Source of the DNA: Bacteroidota bacterium | GTDB taxonomy: Bacteria; Bacteroidota; Bacteroidia; Cytophagales; Cyclobacteriaceae | Assembly (NCBI GenBank): GCA_023417065.1 | Contig: JAEZGH010000057.1 | Location: 1-64,000 of the forward strand | Length of the DNA stretch: 64,000 nucleotides | Reading direction: 5' to 3' | Shown: one piece after another, positions 25,279 to 33,691 of the stretch | Position numbering within the stretch: position 1 is the first letter of the stretch | How the letters are laid out: each line of letters starts with the position of its first letter | Notes under the pieces: model-generated | Told to the model about the DNA's origin: nothing | The model's input: only the letters and a program-made list of their open reading frames with translations | Database searches by the model: none | Position numbers and translations under genes: made by a program

Positions 25279-25623
25279 ATGCCGGTCAGCAAAAAGAAGT
25301 CGAATGACAGTTTTTTTGAAGATGTGTACGAAGTTGTGCGGCTCGTACCGAAAGGCCGCGTGACGTCGTATGGCGCTATTGCCGCTTACCTGGGTGCAAA
25401 ATCCAGCTCCAGAATGGTGGGATGGGCCATGAGCGGCTGTCCAGCCGGTGTTCCAGCCCATCGCGTTGTCAATCGGATTGGCCTGCTCACCGGCAAGCAC
25501 CATTTCCAGCCCCCTGAGGAAATGGAGCGGCGACTGGCAAAAGAGGGCGTTACGGTCACTAACGACCGCGTCGACGACTTCACAAAACTGTTCTGGGATC
25601 CCGCCCGCGAACTCCTCCGCTGA
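25279..25623 (+). CDS. Alkyltransferase-like protein (MGMT family without active cysteine)
   Basis: 114 aa from ATG 25279, covering only the C-terminal DNA-binding domain of O6-methylguanine methyltransferases. Visible are VPKGRVTSYGAIAAYLG (recognition helix and Arg finger region), SRMVGWAMSGCP and VPAHRVVNRIGLLTGK. The active-site PCHRV is PAHRV here, so alkyl transfer is impossible. It should instead flag O6-alkylguanine lesions for nucleotide excision repair, as ATL proteins do. The gene is divergent from the cadherin-like gene; the region upstream is shared. Confidence 0.88.
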   Translation: MPVSKKKSNDSFFEDVYEVVRLVPKGRVTSYGAIAAYLGAKSSSRMVGWAMSGCPAGVPAHRVVNRIGLLTGKHHFQPPEEMERRLAKEGVTVTNDRVDDFTKLFWDPARELLR

Positions 25624-25737
25624 CCCATTTTCAGAAAGACGTCTCCCAAATCAGGACAAAACCGACCTCATCAGAAGCCCTTTCCGCGTTTTTAGCCCGT
25701 TCTGAAGATTTGGCACACCTTTCGCCAAATAGTCGGC

Positions 25738-25875
25738 ATGCAAGAATTCATGATACTGACGTTCACGTGGATCCTGGGATTAACAGTAGTTTCCTACTTC
25801 ACGCTTAATGGATTGAGGAAAATTGGCGCTGCGGTCAGAGTACGCGTGCCTATCGGACCGGGAAAGAATAGGTAA
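25738..25875 (+). CDS. Small single-pass membrane protein, 45 aa
   Basis: ATG 25738 to TAA 25873-25875 gives 45 codons. Residues ~5-25 form a hydrophobic helix (ILTFTWILGLTVVSYFTLNG), followed by a basic tail (LRKIGAAVRVRVPIGPGKNR). A good intrinsic terminator follows on the same strand (25950-25983), supporting a real short transcript. There is no family match in view, so the role is unknown. Confidence 0.5.
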   Translation: MQEFMILTFTWILGLTVVSYFTLNGLRKIGAAVRVRVPIGPGKNR

Positions 25876-25949
25876 TTTTTTATTGGTATAGTGGTAGAAT
25901 CTCACAAGCTGCTCGACAGCAATACATAGTGGGGTTGGTTTTAATCTGG

Positions 25950-25983
25950 AGGCCGCTTTTAACAAAGGCGGCCTTACTTTTTT
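25950..25983 (+). terminator. Rho-independent terminator (+ strand)
   Basis: AGGCCGC (25950-25956) pairs with GCGGCCT (25968-25974), followed by TACTTTTTT. The only gene it can serve is the 45-codon ORF upstream. Confidence 0.75.
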
Positions 25984-25998
25984 CAAGGCTTCCGCGTT

Positions 25999-27456
25999 TC
26001 AGGCCTTGCGCGGTAAGCCGATAGACGTCAGGAACAGCCCAAAAACCGTAATCAGGCCATTCAGAATCAGCACTTCAATGCCCATCGCGCCGTACCAGGG
26101 CATCAGTTTCGCCGAGTTAGAGGCAATTACATAGGAGAGTACCGGCGACAGCACACACACCACGGGAACCAGTCGATCGCGGACAAGACGCTTCGTGAAT
26201 ATCCCAAAAATGAAAAGACCTAGTAACGGTCCGTAAGTATACCCTGCAATCGTGAGTACTGCATCAATCACCGATCTTTCATTGATCGCTTTGAAGACCA
26301 CGATGACGATAAGAAACACCAGGGAAAACCCGATGTGGACGAGGAGTTTTTCCCGGCTCTTCTGCTTTTCACCTTTCTTTTTAAAATTGAGAAAATCGAT
26401 ACAGAATGAAGTCGTCAATCCTGCCAGCGCAGAATCGGCACTGGCATAGGACGAGGCGGTGATTCCGAGCAGAAAGAATATCCCTACTGCCAGTCCCAAT
26501 TCACCAAAAGCCAGCTGCGGGAACAGTTCATCCGAGGCGTCAGGCAGGGGCAGTCCACGGCTTTCGGAATAAAGGTATAGTAACGCGCCCAGCACCAGGA
26601 AAAGCAGCGTGACAAAGGCCATAGTCAGGCTGAACCAGAACATATTCTTCTGGGCTTCGCCGATGTTTTTGCAGGTCAGATTCTTCTGCATGATTTCCTG
26701 ATCCATACCTGTCATGGTGATGGTAATGAACGCTCCGCCAAGGAACTGTTTCCAGAAGTATAGCCGCGACGTTGGGTCGTCGAAGAAGAAGATCCTGGAA
26801 TACTGGCTTTCGCCGATGACTCGGGGAAGATCGCCGACAGACCAGCCCAGCGCCGCTGAAATCTGCCACACCGTTATACATACTGCGGAAATCAGAAACA
26901 GGGTTTGGAAGGTATCCGTCCATACTATGGTTTTGATTCCACCCTTGAAGGTATAGATCCAGATCAGTAGGATAGTCGTGGCCACCGTGACGAAGAATGG
27001 CACGTTCCAGGCGCGGAACAAAAACAGATCGAGGACCGTTGCTGCAAGGTAGAGTCGGAGGGCGGACCCCATCGTCCGGGATACGAGGAAGAAGAAAGCG
27101 CCGGTCTTGTACGACCAGAAATCGAATCGCTGCTCGAGGTAAGTGTAAATCGAAACGAGATTAAGCCGATAGTAAAGGGGCATGAGCACGCCCATGATGA
27201 ACCAGTACCCGACGAGATAGCCGAGCACGATCTGGAAGTAGCTGAATTCGGTTTTGCCGACGTTGCCCGGAACGCTGATGAAGGTCACTCCCGACAGCGA
27301 AGCGCCGATCATTCCAAAGGCAACGAGGTACCAGGGCGACTGTCGGTTTGCCGTGAAAAATGTATTGGTATCTGCTCCACGCGACGTGATCATGGATATG
27401 GCAATCAATACTCCGAAATAGACGACCATTATGGTGATGACGAGAGCAGGACTCAT
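25999..27456 (-). CDS. Sodium:solute symporter (SSS family)
   Basis: 485 aa from ATG 27456, with about 13 hydrophobic helices. Typical SSS text is present: FFTANRQSPWYLVAFGMIGA SLSGVTFISVPG near the N-terminus, LGITASSYASADSALAGLTT in the sodium-site region and an IVWTDTFQTLFLI segment. It is an inner-membrane Na+-coupled importer; the substrate (sugar, amino acid, sialic acid or other) cannot be told from sequence. Its start faces clpS divergently across ~110 bp. Confidence 0.9.
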   Translation of the reverse strand: MSPALVITIMVVYFGVLIAISMITSRGADTNTFFTANRQSPWYLVAFGMIGASLSGVTFISVPGNVGKTEFSYFQIVLGYLVGYWFIMGVLMPLYYRLNLVSIYTYLEQRFDFWSYKTGAFFFLVSRTMGSALRLYLAATVLDLFLFRAWNVPFFVTVATTILLIWIYTFKGGIKTIVWTDTFQTLFLISAVCITVWQISAALGWSVGDLPRVIGESQYSRIFFFDDPTSRLYFWKQFLGGAFITITMTGMDQEIMQKNLTCKNIGEAQKNMFWFSLTMAFVTLLFLVLGALLYLYSESRGLPLPDASDELFPQLAFGELGLAVGIFFLLGITASSYASADSALAGLTTSFCIDFLNFKKKGEKQKSREKLLVHIGFSLVFLIVIVVFKAINERSVIDAVLTIAGYTYGPLLGLFIFGIFTKRLVRDRLVPVVCVLSPVLSYVIASNSAKLMPWYGAMGIEVLILNGLITVFGLFLTSIGLPRKA

Positions 27457-27543
27457 GCGGCGTTTTTAATGCTTTCAAAGAATCAGGAAATTCTGATGAA
27501 TTCCAAATCGACGTCGAATGTCCACGATAAAATTTAAAATTGT

Positions 27544-27551
27544 TAACTTTG
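27544..27551 (+). promoter_or_regulatory. -7 box of the clpS promoter
   Basis: TAACTTTG fits TAnnTTTG and lies 15 nt before the clpS ATG. No TTG box is found at the expected 19-bp distance. Confidence 0.5.
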
Positions 27552-27566
27552 TAAAAAATGTGATTT

Positions 27567-27848
27567 ATGGTGAATAGCTATCAGGAACAGGAGCTGACGG
27601 ATGTACTGGAGGCGGTAGAAACGACCGACCTAATGGATCTGGTGGTTTTCAATGATGATGTGAACACATTTGATCACGTTATTGAGACGCTCATCCGGGT
27701 TTGTGATCACACGCCCGAACAGGCAGAGCAGTGTACTTTGATCATTCATTATCGCGGCAAGTGCACGGTGAAGTCAGGTTCGTTTGATTTTCTCCGGCCA
27801 ATGCGCGAGGCGATTTGTGAAGCAGGAATAGACGCGCGCATCATCTAG
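27567..27848 (+). CDS. clpS: ATP-dependent Clp protease adaptor ClpS
   Basis: 93 aa from ATG 27567. Core ClpS text is LVVFNDDVNTFDHVIETLIR, then EQCTLIIHYRGKCTVKSG. The NDD segment corresponds to the substrate (N-degron) pocket and the HxxGK-like region is conserved. ClpS delivers proteins with destabilising N-terminal residues to ClpAP, in the cytoplasm. The N-terminal extension is short (~22 residues). recR starts 14 bp after the stop and is probably co-transcribed. Confidence 0.9.
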   Translation: MVNSYQEQELTDVLEAVETTDLMDLVVFNDDVNTFDHVIETLIRVCDHTPEQAEQCTLIIHYRGKCTVKSGSFDFLRPMREAICEAGIDARII

Positions 27849-27861
27849 CGCAACAGCATAC

Positions 27862-28467
27862 GTGGAATACCCATCCAAACTTATTGAGGACGCCGTAAAC
27901 CAGGTAGCGAAACTTCCCGGTATCGGAAAAAAAACGGCGTTACGACTCGTCCTGCACCTCATCAAAGAAAAAGAAGACACCACCTTCATGCTCGCCGATG
28001 CCCTTCGCAAGCTTCGCGCAAATATTCGGTTCTGTTCAACGTGTCACAATATATCCGACAGTGAAACGTGCTCCATCTGCGCCAGCGCACGTCGTGACCC
28101 GGCGATCATTTGCGTCGTCGAGGAAAGCAAGGACGTGATGGCCATCGAGAACACGGCGCAGTTCAACGGCCTGTACCACGTCCTCGGCGGAGTGATCTCC
28201 CCCATGAATGGCATCGGCCCTTCCGACCTCAAAATCGAATCCCTCGTTTCGCGCGTGTCTCAATCACCCGCAACCCGCGAGATAATCCTCGCCCTAAGTC
28301 CAACGATGGAAGGCGACACCACTGCCTATTATATCAACAAACGAATCAAAGACCTTAACGTGAAAGTAAGCGTTATCGCCCGTGGTGTTCCCGTTGGCGG
28401 CGACCTCGAATACGCCGACGAAATCACGCTCGGACGAAGCATTACTGGACGAACGCTCTTTAGCTAG
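27862..28467 (+). CDS. recR: Recombination mediator RecR
   Basis: 201 aa from a GTG at 27862. N-terminal helix-hairpin-helix (KLPGIGKKTALRLVLHLI), C4 zinc finger (CSTCHNISDSETCSIC), then a Toprim domain (IICVVEESKDVMAIENT, YHVLGGVISPMNGIGP) and the Walker-B-like C-terminus ARGVPVGGDLEYADEITL. RecR acts with RecO/RecF to load RecA on gapped DNA. Length is normal. The GTG start is required, since no ATG lies nearby in frame. Confidence 0.95.
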   Translation: MEYPSKLIEDAVNQVAKLPGIGKKTALRLVLHLIKEKEDTTFMLADALRKLRANIRFCSTCHNISDSETCSICASARRDPAIICVVEESKDVMAIENTAQFNGLYHVLGGVISPMNGIGPSDLKIESLVSRVSQSPATREIILALSPTMEGDTTAYYINKRIKDLNVKVSVIARGVPVGGDLEYADEITLGRSITGRTLFS

Positions 28468-28589
28468 AAAGCCGGAATTCGAAAATCCTTAACCAGTTGC
28501 GCATTTTTTAAAAAGCTTCAAACATTGAAGCACGTTCTTTCCTTGTTTTGCGATTAATGCTTTTCTTTGGGCGCTTTTTTAAAACAGCC

Positions 28590-29786
28590 ATGACAAAACT
28601 TTCAAACCGCATCGAAGCCATCCATGAGTCAGCGACACTGGCGATGGCAGCAAAAGCCCGTGAATTCAAAGCCAAAGGTATCGACGTCATCAGTCTCAGC
28701 CTGGGCGAACCCGATTTCAAAACACCCAAACACATTTGTGAAGCGGCTAAGAAAGCTATAGACGACGGCAAGTACTTTGCATATCCTCCCGTAGCAGGTT
28801 ATCAGGATTTGCGCGAAGCTATCGCAGCCAAGTACCAGAAAGAAAACAACGTACCCTATAAGGCGGAGAATGTCGTCGTATCAAACGGAGCAAAACAGTC
28901 TATCGCCAATACGTTTCTCGCCCTCCTCAACCCCGGCGATGAAGTAATCGTATTCTCACCCTACTGGGTTAGCTACGATGCTCTGGTGCGCCTGACGGAA
29001 GCAACACCTGTGATTGTACAGGGTTCGATTGAAAACGACTTCAAGGTTACCGCTGAGCAACTTGAAAAAGCGATCACGCCGAAAACAAAAGCGATGATCT
29101 TCTCTTCACCATGTAACCCTACCGGTTCCGTGTTCTCGAAGAAAGAGCTTCAGGCAATCGTTGATGTACTGCAGAAGTTTCCGAATGTCCTTGTTGTTGC
29201 GGATGAAATTTATGAACACATCAACTTCACCGGTGAACAGGTGAGCATTGCTTCGTTCCCGGGCATGTTCGACCGTACCATTACAGTAAACGGTTTTGCC
29301 AAAGGCTATGCGATGACCGGCTGGCGTGTTGGCTACATCTGCGCCCCCAAGTGGATTGCTGATGGCTGCAACAAAGTTCAGGGCCAGATCACATCCGCGA
29401 ACTGCTCCATCGCTCAGCGTGCTGCGCTGGCAGCCATCACTGGCGACATCACGCCTACTATGGACATGGTTGCTGAATACCGCAAACGCCGCGATATTGT
29501 ATACGAGCTGCTGAAAGAGATCCCCGGGATCAAGGCAAACTACCCGGAAGGAGCGTTCTATTTCTTCCCGGATGTGAGCTACTATTACGGCAAGTCCGAC
29601 GGTTCACGCACCATCAAAAACGGTGACGACCTGTGTATGTACCTGCTGGAGACGGCCCACGTGTCGCTCGTAACGGGCGATGCTTTCGGCGATGGAAACT
29701 GCCTCCGCCTGTCGTATGCGGCCTCTGAAGACGACCTCAGAAAGGCCCTGAAACGCATGAAAGAGGCGTTTGCTGCCTTAAAATAA
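28590..29786 (+). CDS. Class I/II aspartate aminotransferase
   Basis: 398 aa from ATG 28590 (MTKLSNRIEAIHESATLAMA); an upstream TTG-initiated form is unlikely. The PLP aminotransferase fold I is shown by LSLGEPDFKTPKHI, SNGAKQSIANTFLALLNPGD, SPCNPTGS, VADEIYEH, the PLP lysine in NGFAKGYAMTGWRVGYI and the substrate-carboxylate Arg in CLRLSYA. It transfers amino groups between aspartate and 2-oxoglutarate and possibly other acids. It stands alone and is followed by a strong terminator. Confidence 0.92.
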   Translation: MTKLSNRIEAIHESATLAMAAKAREFKAKGIDVISLSLGEPDFKTPKHICEAAKKAIDDGKYFAYPPVAGYQDLREAIAAKYQKENNVPYKAENVVVSNGAKQSIANTFLALLNPGDEVIVFSPYWVSYDALVRLTEATPVIVQGSIENDFKVTAEQLEKAITPKTKAMIFSSPCNPTGSVFSKKELQAIVDVLQKFPNVLVVADEIYEHINFTGEQVSIASFPGMFDRTITVNGFAKGYAMTGWRVGYICAPKWIADGCNKVQGQITSANCSIAQRAALAAITGDITPTMDMVAEYRKRRDIVYELLKEIPGIKANYPEGAFYFFPDVSYYYGKSDGSRTIKNGDDLCMYLLETAHVSLVTGDAFGDGNCLRLSYAASEDDLRKALKRMKEAFAALK

Positions 29787-29793
29787 TCATCCC

Positions 29794-29823
29794 GAAGCCG
29801 GCCCATGAGCCGGCTTCATTTTT
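29794..29823 (+). terminator. Rho-independent terminator after aminotransferase
   Basis: GAAGCCGGC (29794-29802) pairs with GCCGGCTTC (29809-29817) around CCATGA, followed by ATTTTT. Confidence 0.9.
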
Positions 29824-30005
29824 AGCACCCCGGAGGAATTTTTTCCAGGCGTTTTATCTTATATTCCTCAAAGATTCCCTGATCATGCGCGCGTACACCG
29901 GTGCCCGGTGTTGTGATCGTCCATTTTGAAGCTTTACCGATGTAAAATTTTCTTGGACGCTTTTTCTTTGAATTTGGGGGGCGTATTTGTCATTTTTCGA
30001 AACTT

Positions 30006-31121
30006 TTGAGAGCATTGGAAGAAATACCACGGATCTATAAGCGAGCTTACCTCCTTCTCTGCCTTTGGTTTGCCGTAAATTATGCGGTTGGAACATTTAT
30101 CGAATGGCGGCTGGAGAATCCGCATACCTATATCTTCTGGAACGCCCTCTACCTGTTTGAAGCGCTGTGTATCCTCATGATCGGGATATTCCTGTATTCA
30201 AACTTCCTCTTCCGGTTTAACGTCTACATCCAGGTCGCAGGCCACTTTATCGGGGCCATGACCCACTTCCTTATAATGGGTTCCTTTTCCTACTACCTCG
30301 AAGATTACGTCGAAGGCTGGATCGGCGTCGACCTTTGGAAAAACCACCTGATGGGACTTCTTAAATGGGAGGGGCTGCACTTTCACGACCAATACATCTT
30401 CACCGCCGGGGTGTATTATGTGATCCGCTACTTCCAGGGACTTCAAAGCAAGGAAAAAGAGAAAAGCGAACTTCATCTGAAGAACCGCGAAATGCAGATA
30501 TCCCTGCTGAAGTCACAGATCAACCCGCACTTCCTGTTCAACACGCTGAACTCGATAAATATGCTCATCGGATCGAGCAAGGAACAGGCACGTAAGGTGA
30601 TCACCCAGCTTTCAGACATTTTCCGCTATGCGCTGGATTCGCATGGTGATCAGATGGTGAAGCTTCTGCATGAGCTCGACTTTATTGATAACTACATCCG
30701 CATTCAGCAGGTGCGTTTCGGCGATCGCCTGAAATTTGTCAAGCAGGTGGACTTCTCCTGCCTCAAGGTTCAGATTCCGCCAATGATCCTTCAACCACTT
30801 GTCGAAAATTCCGTGAAATACGGTATTGCTCCAAAAGACGACGGCGGTACAATTATTCTTACTGTAAAACGATTTAATAATATGATCTTCTTCGAAGTCA
30901 AAGACGATGGACTTGGTTCCAACGCCCAGAAGGTGATGGATGGAAGTTCAAGCGGCGTCGGACTTCGGAACACAGATCAACGGCTCAAGAGTATCTTCGG
31001 GCCTGATTCCGGTTTGCGCATACGCTCCAACGAATGGGGGTATTCCGTCAGTTTCTTCATCCCTTATGAAAACGAAATGGAACCTCACAATTTAGAGGAA
31101 ATAAAGAGCCAGGCCGTTTGA
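30006..31121 (+). CDS. LytS/YehU-type sensor histidine kinase
   Basis: 371 aa from TTG 30006 (a second TTG is at 30015); no ATG is in frame upstream before a stop. Residues ~10-130 contain three or four hydrophobic helices. The His-kinase domain (PF06580) has LKSQINPHFLFNTLNSINML with the phosphoacceptor His. The ATPase has PLVENSVKYGI and a DDGLGSN...GVGLRNTDQRL Gly-rich loop. It should phosphorylate the LytTR regulator encoded 36 bp downstream. No periplasmic sensing domain is evident, so the signal is probably sensed in the membrane. Confidence 0.9.
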   Translation: MRALEEIPRIYKRAYLLLCLWFAVNYAVGTFIEWRLENPHTYIFWNALYLFEALCILMIGIFLYSNFLFRFNVYIQVAGHFIGAMTHFLIMGSFSYYLEDYVEGWIGVDLWKNHLMGLLKWEGLHFHDQYIFTAGVYYVIRYFQGLQSKEKEKSELHLKNREMQISLLKSQINPHFLFNTLNSINMLIGSSKEQARKVITQLSDIFRYALDSHGDQMVKLLHELDFIDNYIRIQQVRFGDRLKFVKQVDFSCLKVQIPPMILQPLVENSVKYGIAPKDDGGTIILTVKRFNNMIFFEVKDDGLGSNAQKVMDGSSSGVGLRNTDQRLKSIFGPDSGLRIRSNEWGYSVSFFIPYENEMEPHNLEEIKSQAV

Positions 31122-31157
31122 CAAAATAAATTCAAATTTGATCTAAACACTTAGTCG

Positions 31158-31901
31158 ATGAACATTACTTGTGTTATTGTAGATGATGAAAAGTTAGCAC
31201 GCGACCTGCTTCAGGAGTATTTGCAACAAATGCCGAACATCCAGGTGATCGGTGAATGCTCTAAAGGGAAGGAAGCAGTTGAAACTATTGACAAGCTCAA
31301 ACCGGACCTGGTGTTTCTCGACGTACAAATGCCGGGGATGACGGGCTTCGACGTGCTGGATGAAATCACTCACGACCCTTATGTCATCTTCTGTACCGCA
31401 TACGATCAATATGCTATCAAGGCATTTGAAAAGAATGCTGTCGATTATATTCTCAAACCGTTAGACCAGGAACGTTTTAAACTCGGCGTTGAAAGAGCCA
31501 TCAACCGCATGAAGGTTGAACAAAACAACGTCGGCGAACTCCTGCGCAACCTCAAAACGGAAAACCGAACCTCGTACGACACACACATCTTCGTTCAAAA
31601 GTCGGAGAAGTTGCTCAACCTCCCCGTCGACGAGATTGTGTACCTGGAAGCTTCCGGTGATTACACTATCCTCACCACGAAGAATGATCAGTTTGTAAGT
31701 TCTTCAGGTATCGGAAAGCTGGAAGAAATTCTCAATCCGGAGATATTCATTCGCGTTCACCGCAGTACGATCATCAACATTAACGGGCTTAAAGAAATTG
31801 AAAAGCACTTCAACGGGGGTATGGTCGTGAAAATGCAGAATGGAAAGAGTTTTCCGGTGAGCCGTACGTACGCGAAGCTTATCCGCAAGAAGGTAGTCTG
31901 A
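31158..31901 (+). CDS. LytTR-family response regulator
   Basis: 247 aa from ATG 31158. A receiver domain (residues 1-120: VIVDDEKLARDLLQEYL, phosphoacceptor in LVFLDVQMPGMTGFD, FCTAYDQYAIKAFEKNAVDY) is followed by a LytTR DNA-binding domain (residues ~145-245: VYLEASGDYTIL, FIRVHRSTIININ, FPVSRTYAKL). It is the partner of the kinase just upstream. Target promoters are unknown. Confidence 0.93.
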   Translation: MNITCVIVDDEKLARDLLQEYLQQMPNIQVIGECSKGKEAVETIDKLKPDLVFLDVQMPGMTGFDVLDEITHDPYVIFCTAYDQYAIKAFEKNAVDYILKPLDQERFKLGVERAINRMKVEQNNVGELLRNLKTENRTSYDTHIFVQKSEKLLNLPVDEIVYLEASGDYTILTTKNDQFVSSSGIGKLEEILNPEIFIRVHRSTIININGLKEIEKHFNGGMVVKMQNGKSFPVSRTYAKLIRKKVV

Positions 31902-31905
31902 TACC

Positions 31906-32547
31906 TCAGCGCTTTTTTATCGTTTCATCATAGACGAACACAGGTTCTTTCCCGTGTTGACGGAGTATTTCCGTCAGACGTTTCTCGAGTGCTTGTTCAG
32001 CATTGCTTATCCACTGCGAATTGCGCGAGATCTTTTCGGCGTCGCGGGTGAAAGCATTCACGGCACGCGACCGGTCTGATCCGTCTACCCAGTTCCAGAT
32101 GCCGTTTTCATCGCGAAACGTCATATCGTGTCGCGGGGTGACAGAAAGCAGCGTTGCCTTTGGAAGGGTTACGTATGCCTTGTCGTCGCGCAGGTCTATG
32201 CTGAACTTCTTGCCAAGGTCAAAACCCGCCTTTGCTTCAAACGTGCCGGTGATGGTGATTTTCTTGGTACTCCCCATCCAGGTATTAGTCCAGACGTATT
32301 CATGGCGAAACCGCTGTGACGTGAGTGCCAGCTCAAGAATGTCGTGCTGTTCCTGCAGGATAACGGTGTTGTCAACACGGATCTCCGGAGAAAACTGAAA
32401 TGCTTCACGGATGTCGCGGGCAAGGGTTTGCGCACCTTCATACGTCTGACGTGCAAATCGCGCGGGAATAACAACGAGCAGGATATACGCTGAGACGGTG
32501 AGAACAACAAGGAGCGTGATGATAAGAATGATGCGCCGGTTCCACAT
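31906..32547 (-). CDS. DUF4230 membrane-anchored protein
   Basis: 213 aa from ATG 32547. One N-terminal transmembrane helix (RRIILIITLLVVLTVSAYIL), then a DUF4230 domain with FQFSPEIRVDNTVILQEQ, KITITGTFEAKAGFDLGKKF and VTLPKATLLSV. The family is widespread in Bacteroidota without a known function. It starts 4 bp after the stop of the anti-sigma/TonB hybrid gene, so it is the third gene of that leftward operon, and it is convergent with the LytTR gene. Confidence 0.8.
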   Translation of the reverse strand: MWNRRIILIITLLVVLTVSAYILLVVIPARFARQTYEGAQTLARDIREAFQFSPEIRVDNTVILQEQHDILELALTSQRFRHEYVWTNTWMGSTKKITITGTFEAKAGFDLGKKFSIDLRDDKAYVTLPKATLLSVTPRHDMTFRDENGIWNWVDGSDRSRAVNAFTRDAEKISRNSQWISNAEQALEKRLTEILRQHGKEPVFVYDETIKKR

Positions 32548-32551
32548 GAGC

Positions 32552-33691
32552 TTACTTTTTCTTTGGTAATGAAAACTTAAGCCTGACTTTCACCTTATCT
32601 GAAACGGGTTGATGATTGCGTCGCGTGGGCTGCCATTTAGGGCCTTCCTGAATGAGACGGATGAGCTCCTCTTCGCAGCCGTAGCCGAGTCCTTTCACCA
32701 CCCGAAAGTCGCTGATTGAACCGGTAGGGTGAATCGTAAATTGAATGGTGACCTTACCCTCTACATTGTTGGTCAGCGCCTGTTCAGGATACTTGAGGTT
32801 TTCTGCGAGGTATTGTTTAAAAGCCTTTTTGCCGCCTTCGGGCTCTGCCATTTCCACGGTTGTGGCGTCGGCGCTGGCAGGCTCACGCGTGCCGTAACCT
32901 ACGACGACAATTTCACTCAATTCGGAGATATCGGGTTCCAGCGCTACGTTCACTTCATTCTTCGCGCCGGGTACCACTTCACGGCTTTCGAACCCTACAT
33001 AGGAAAATACGAGGCTTTCGTTCAGGCTGTCGACGGCGATCTGGAAGTTTCCTTCTTCGTCGGTGATTGTGCCGCCGAAGAGGCCCTTCAGCGTGACGTT
33101 AACACCGGGAAGGGGTCGGCCGTCTTCCGAATCCACGACAGATCCTTTAATGAGCCGGGCGGGTCTGCTTGCTTTGGCTTCGTTTTCAGGGAGCAGGAAG
33201 TCGCTGTCGTTGAACAGGTCGTCCGGGATTTCAACGCTCTCCTCAGCCGGGGCTTCGATTGCGGGCAGGCGGGGTGCACTGCGTTTACGTGGTGTGGGCG
33301 ACGATTCTTCCAACGCAGCAAGTGGGCCGGAATTAGCGACAGAATCTGCCACACGTTCCGCAGCAGGTGCTTTCTCCGCGTTGCCTTCGGCCAGCTTGTT
33401 ATCGTCAGGCCAGTAAAGAATACTAAAGGTTGCAAGACCCACAAGAGCTAGTCCGGCGGCTATGCGGCCCGCCCAGATCCAGAGTGAGACTGCCGGCCTG
33501 CGTCTCCGCTCCAGCTGACGCTCAAGGTCGGCAATGTCGTTTTCGAAATCCTCAGGAGGCAATGAATCAGCGCCTTCGAGTGCGTCAGCCAAAAACGGAT
33601 CGGTTAATGCCTTACGCTCCAGCGCATGCATTTCCGCCGGCGACAGTTCTCCCTTACCATATCGTTTGATATCGTCACGAAGGTCACCCAT
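32552..33691 (-). CDS. Anti-sigma-like protein fused to CarboxypepD_reg/plug segment and TonB C-terminal domain
   Basis: 379 aa from ATG 33691, overlapping the ECF sigma gene by 8 bp. Residues 1-68 are cytoplasmic and acidic, with PAEMHALERKALTDPFLADALEG, the usual start of Bacteroidota anti-sigma/TonB proteins. Residues ~70-92 are a transmembrane helix. Residues ~180-260 are a carboxypeptidase D regulatory-like domain (GSVVDSEDGRPLPGVNVTLK, SLVFSYVGFESREV), followed by LSEIVVVGYGTREP, the text that opens SusC receptor plugs. Residues ~295-375 are a TonB C-terminal domain (YLAENLKYPEQALTNNVEGK). It probably sequesters the sigma factor and senses an outer-membrane signal. Confidence 0.8.
   Translation of the reverse strand: MGDLRDDIKRYGKGELSPAEMHALERKALTDPFLADALEGADSLPPEDFENDIADLERQLERRRRPAVSLWIWAGRIAAGLALVGLATFSILYWPDDNKLAEGNAEKAPAAERVADSVANSGPLAALEESSPTPRKRSAPRLPAIEAPAEESVEIPDDLFNDSDFLLPENEAKASRPARLIKGSVVDSEDGRPLPGVNVTLKGLFGGTITDEEGNFQIAVDSLNESLVFSYVGFESREVVPGAKNEVNVALEPDISELSEIVVVGYGTREPASADATTVEMAEPEGGKKAFKQYLAENLKYPEQALTNNVEGKVTIQFTIHPTGSISDFRVVKGLGYGCEEELIRLIQEGPKWQPTRRNHQPVSDKVKVRLKFSLPKKK

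Noticed and set aside
25884..25945. tRNA-like text (GGTATAGTGGTAGAATCTC with a GCTG/CAGC arm)
   Set aside because: No acceptor stem, no TTCGA T-loop and the arms do not fold into a cloverleaf.
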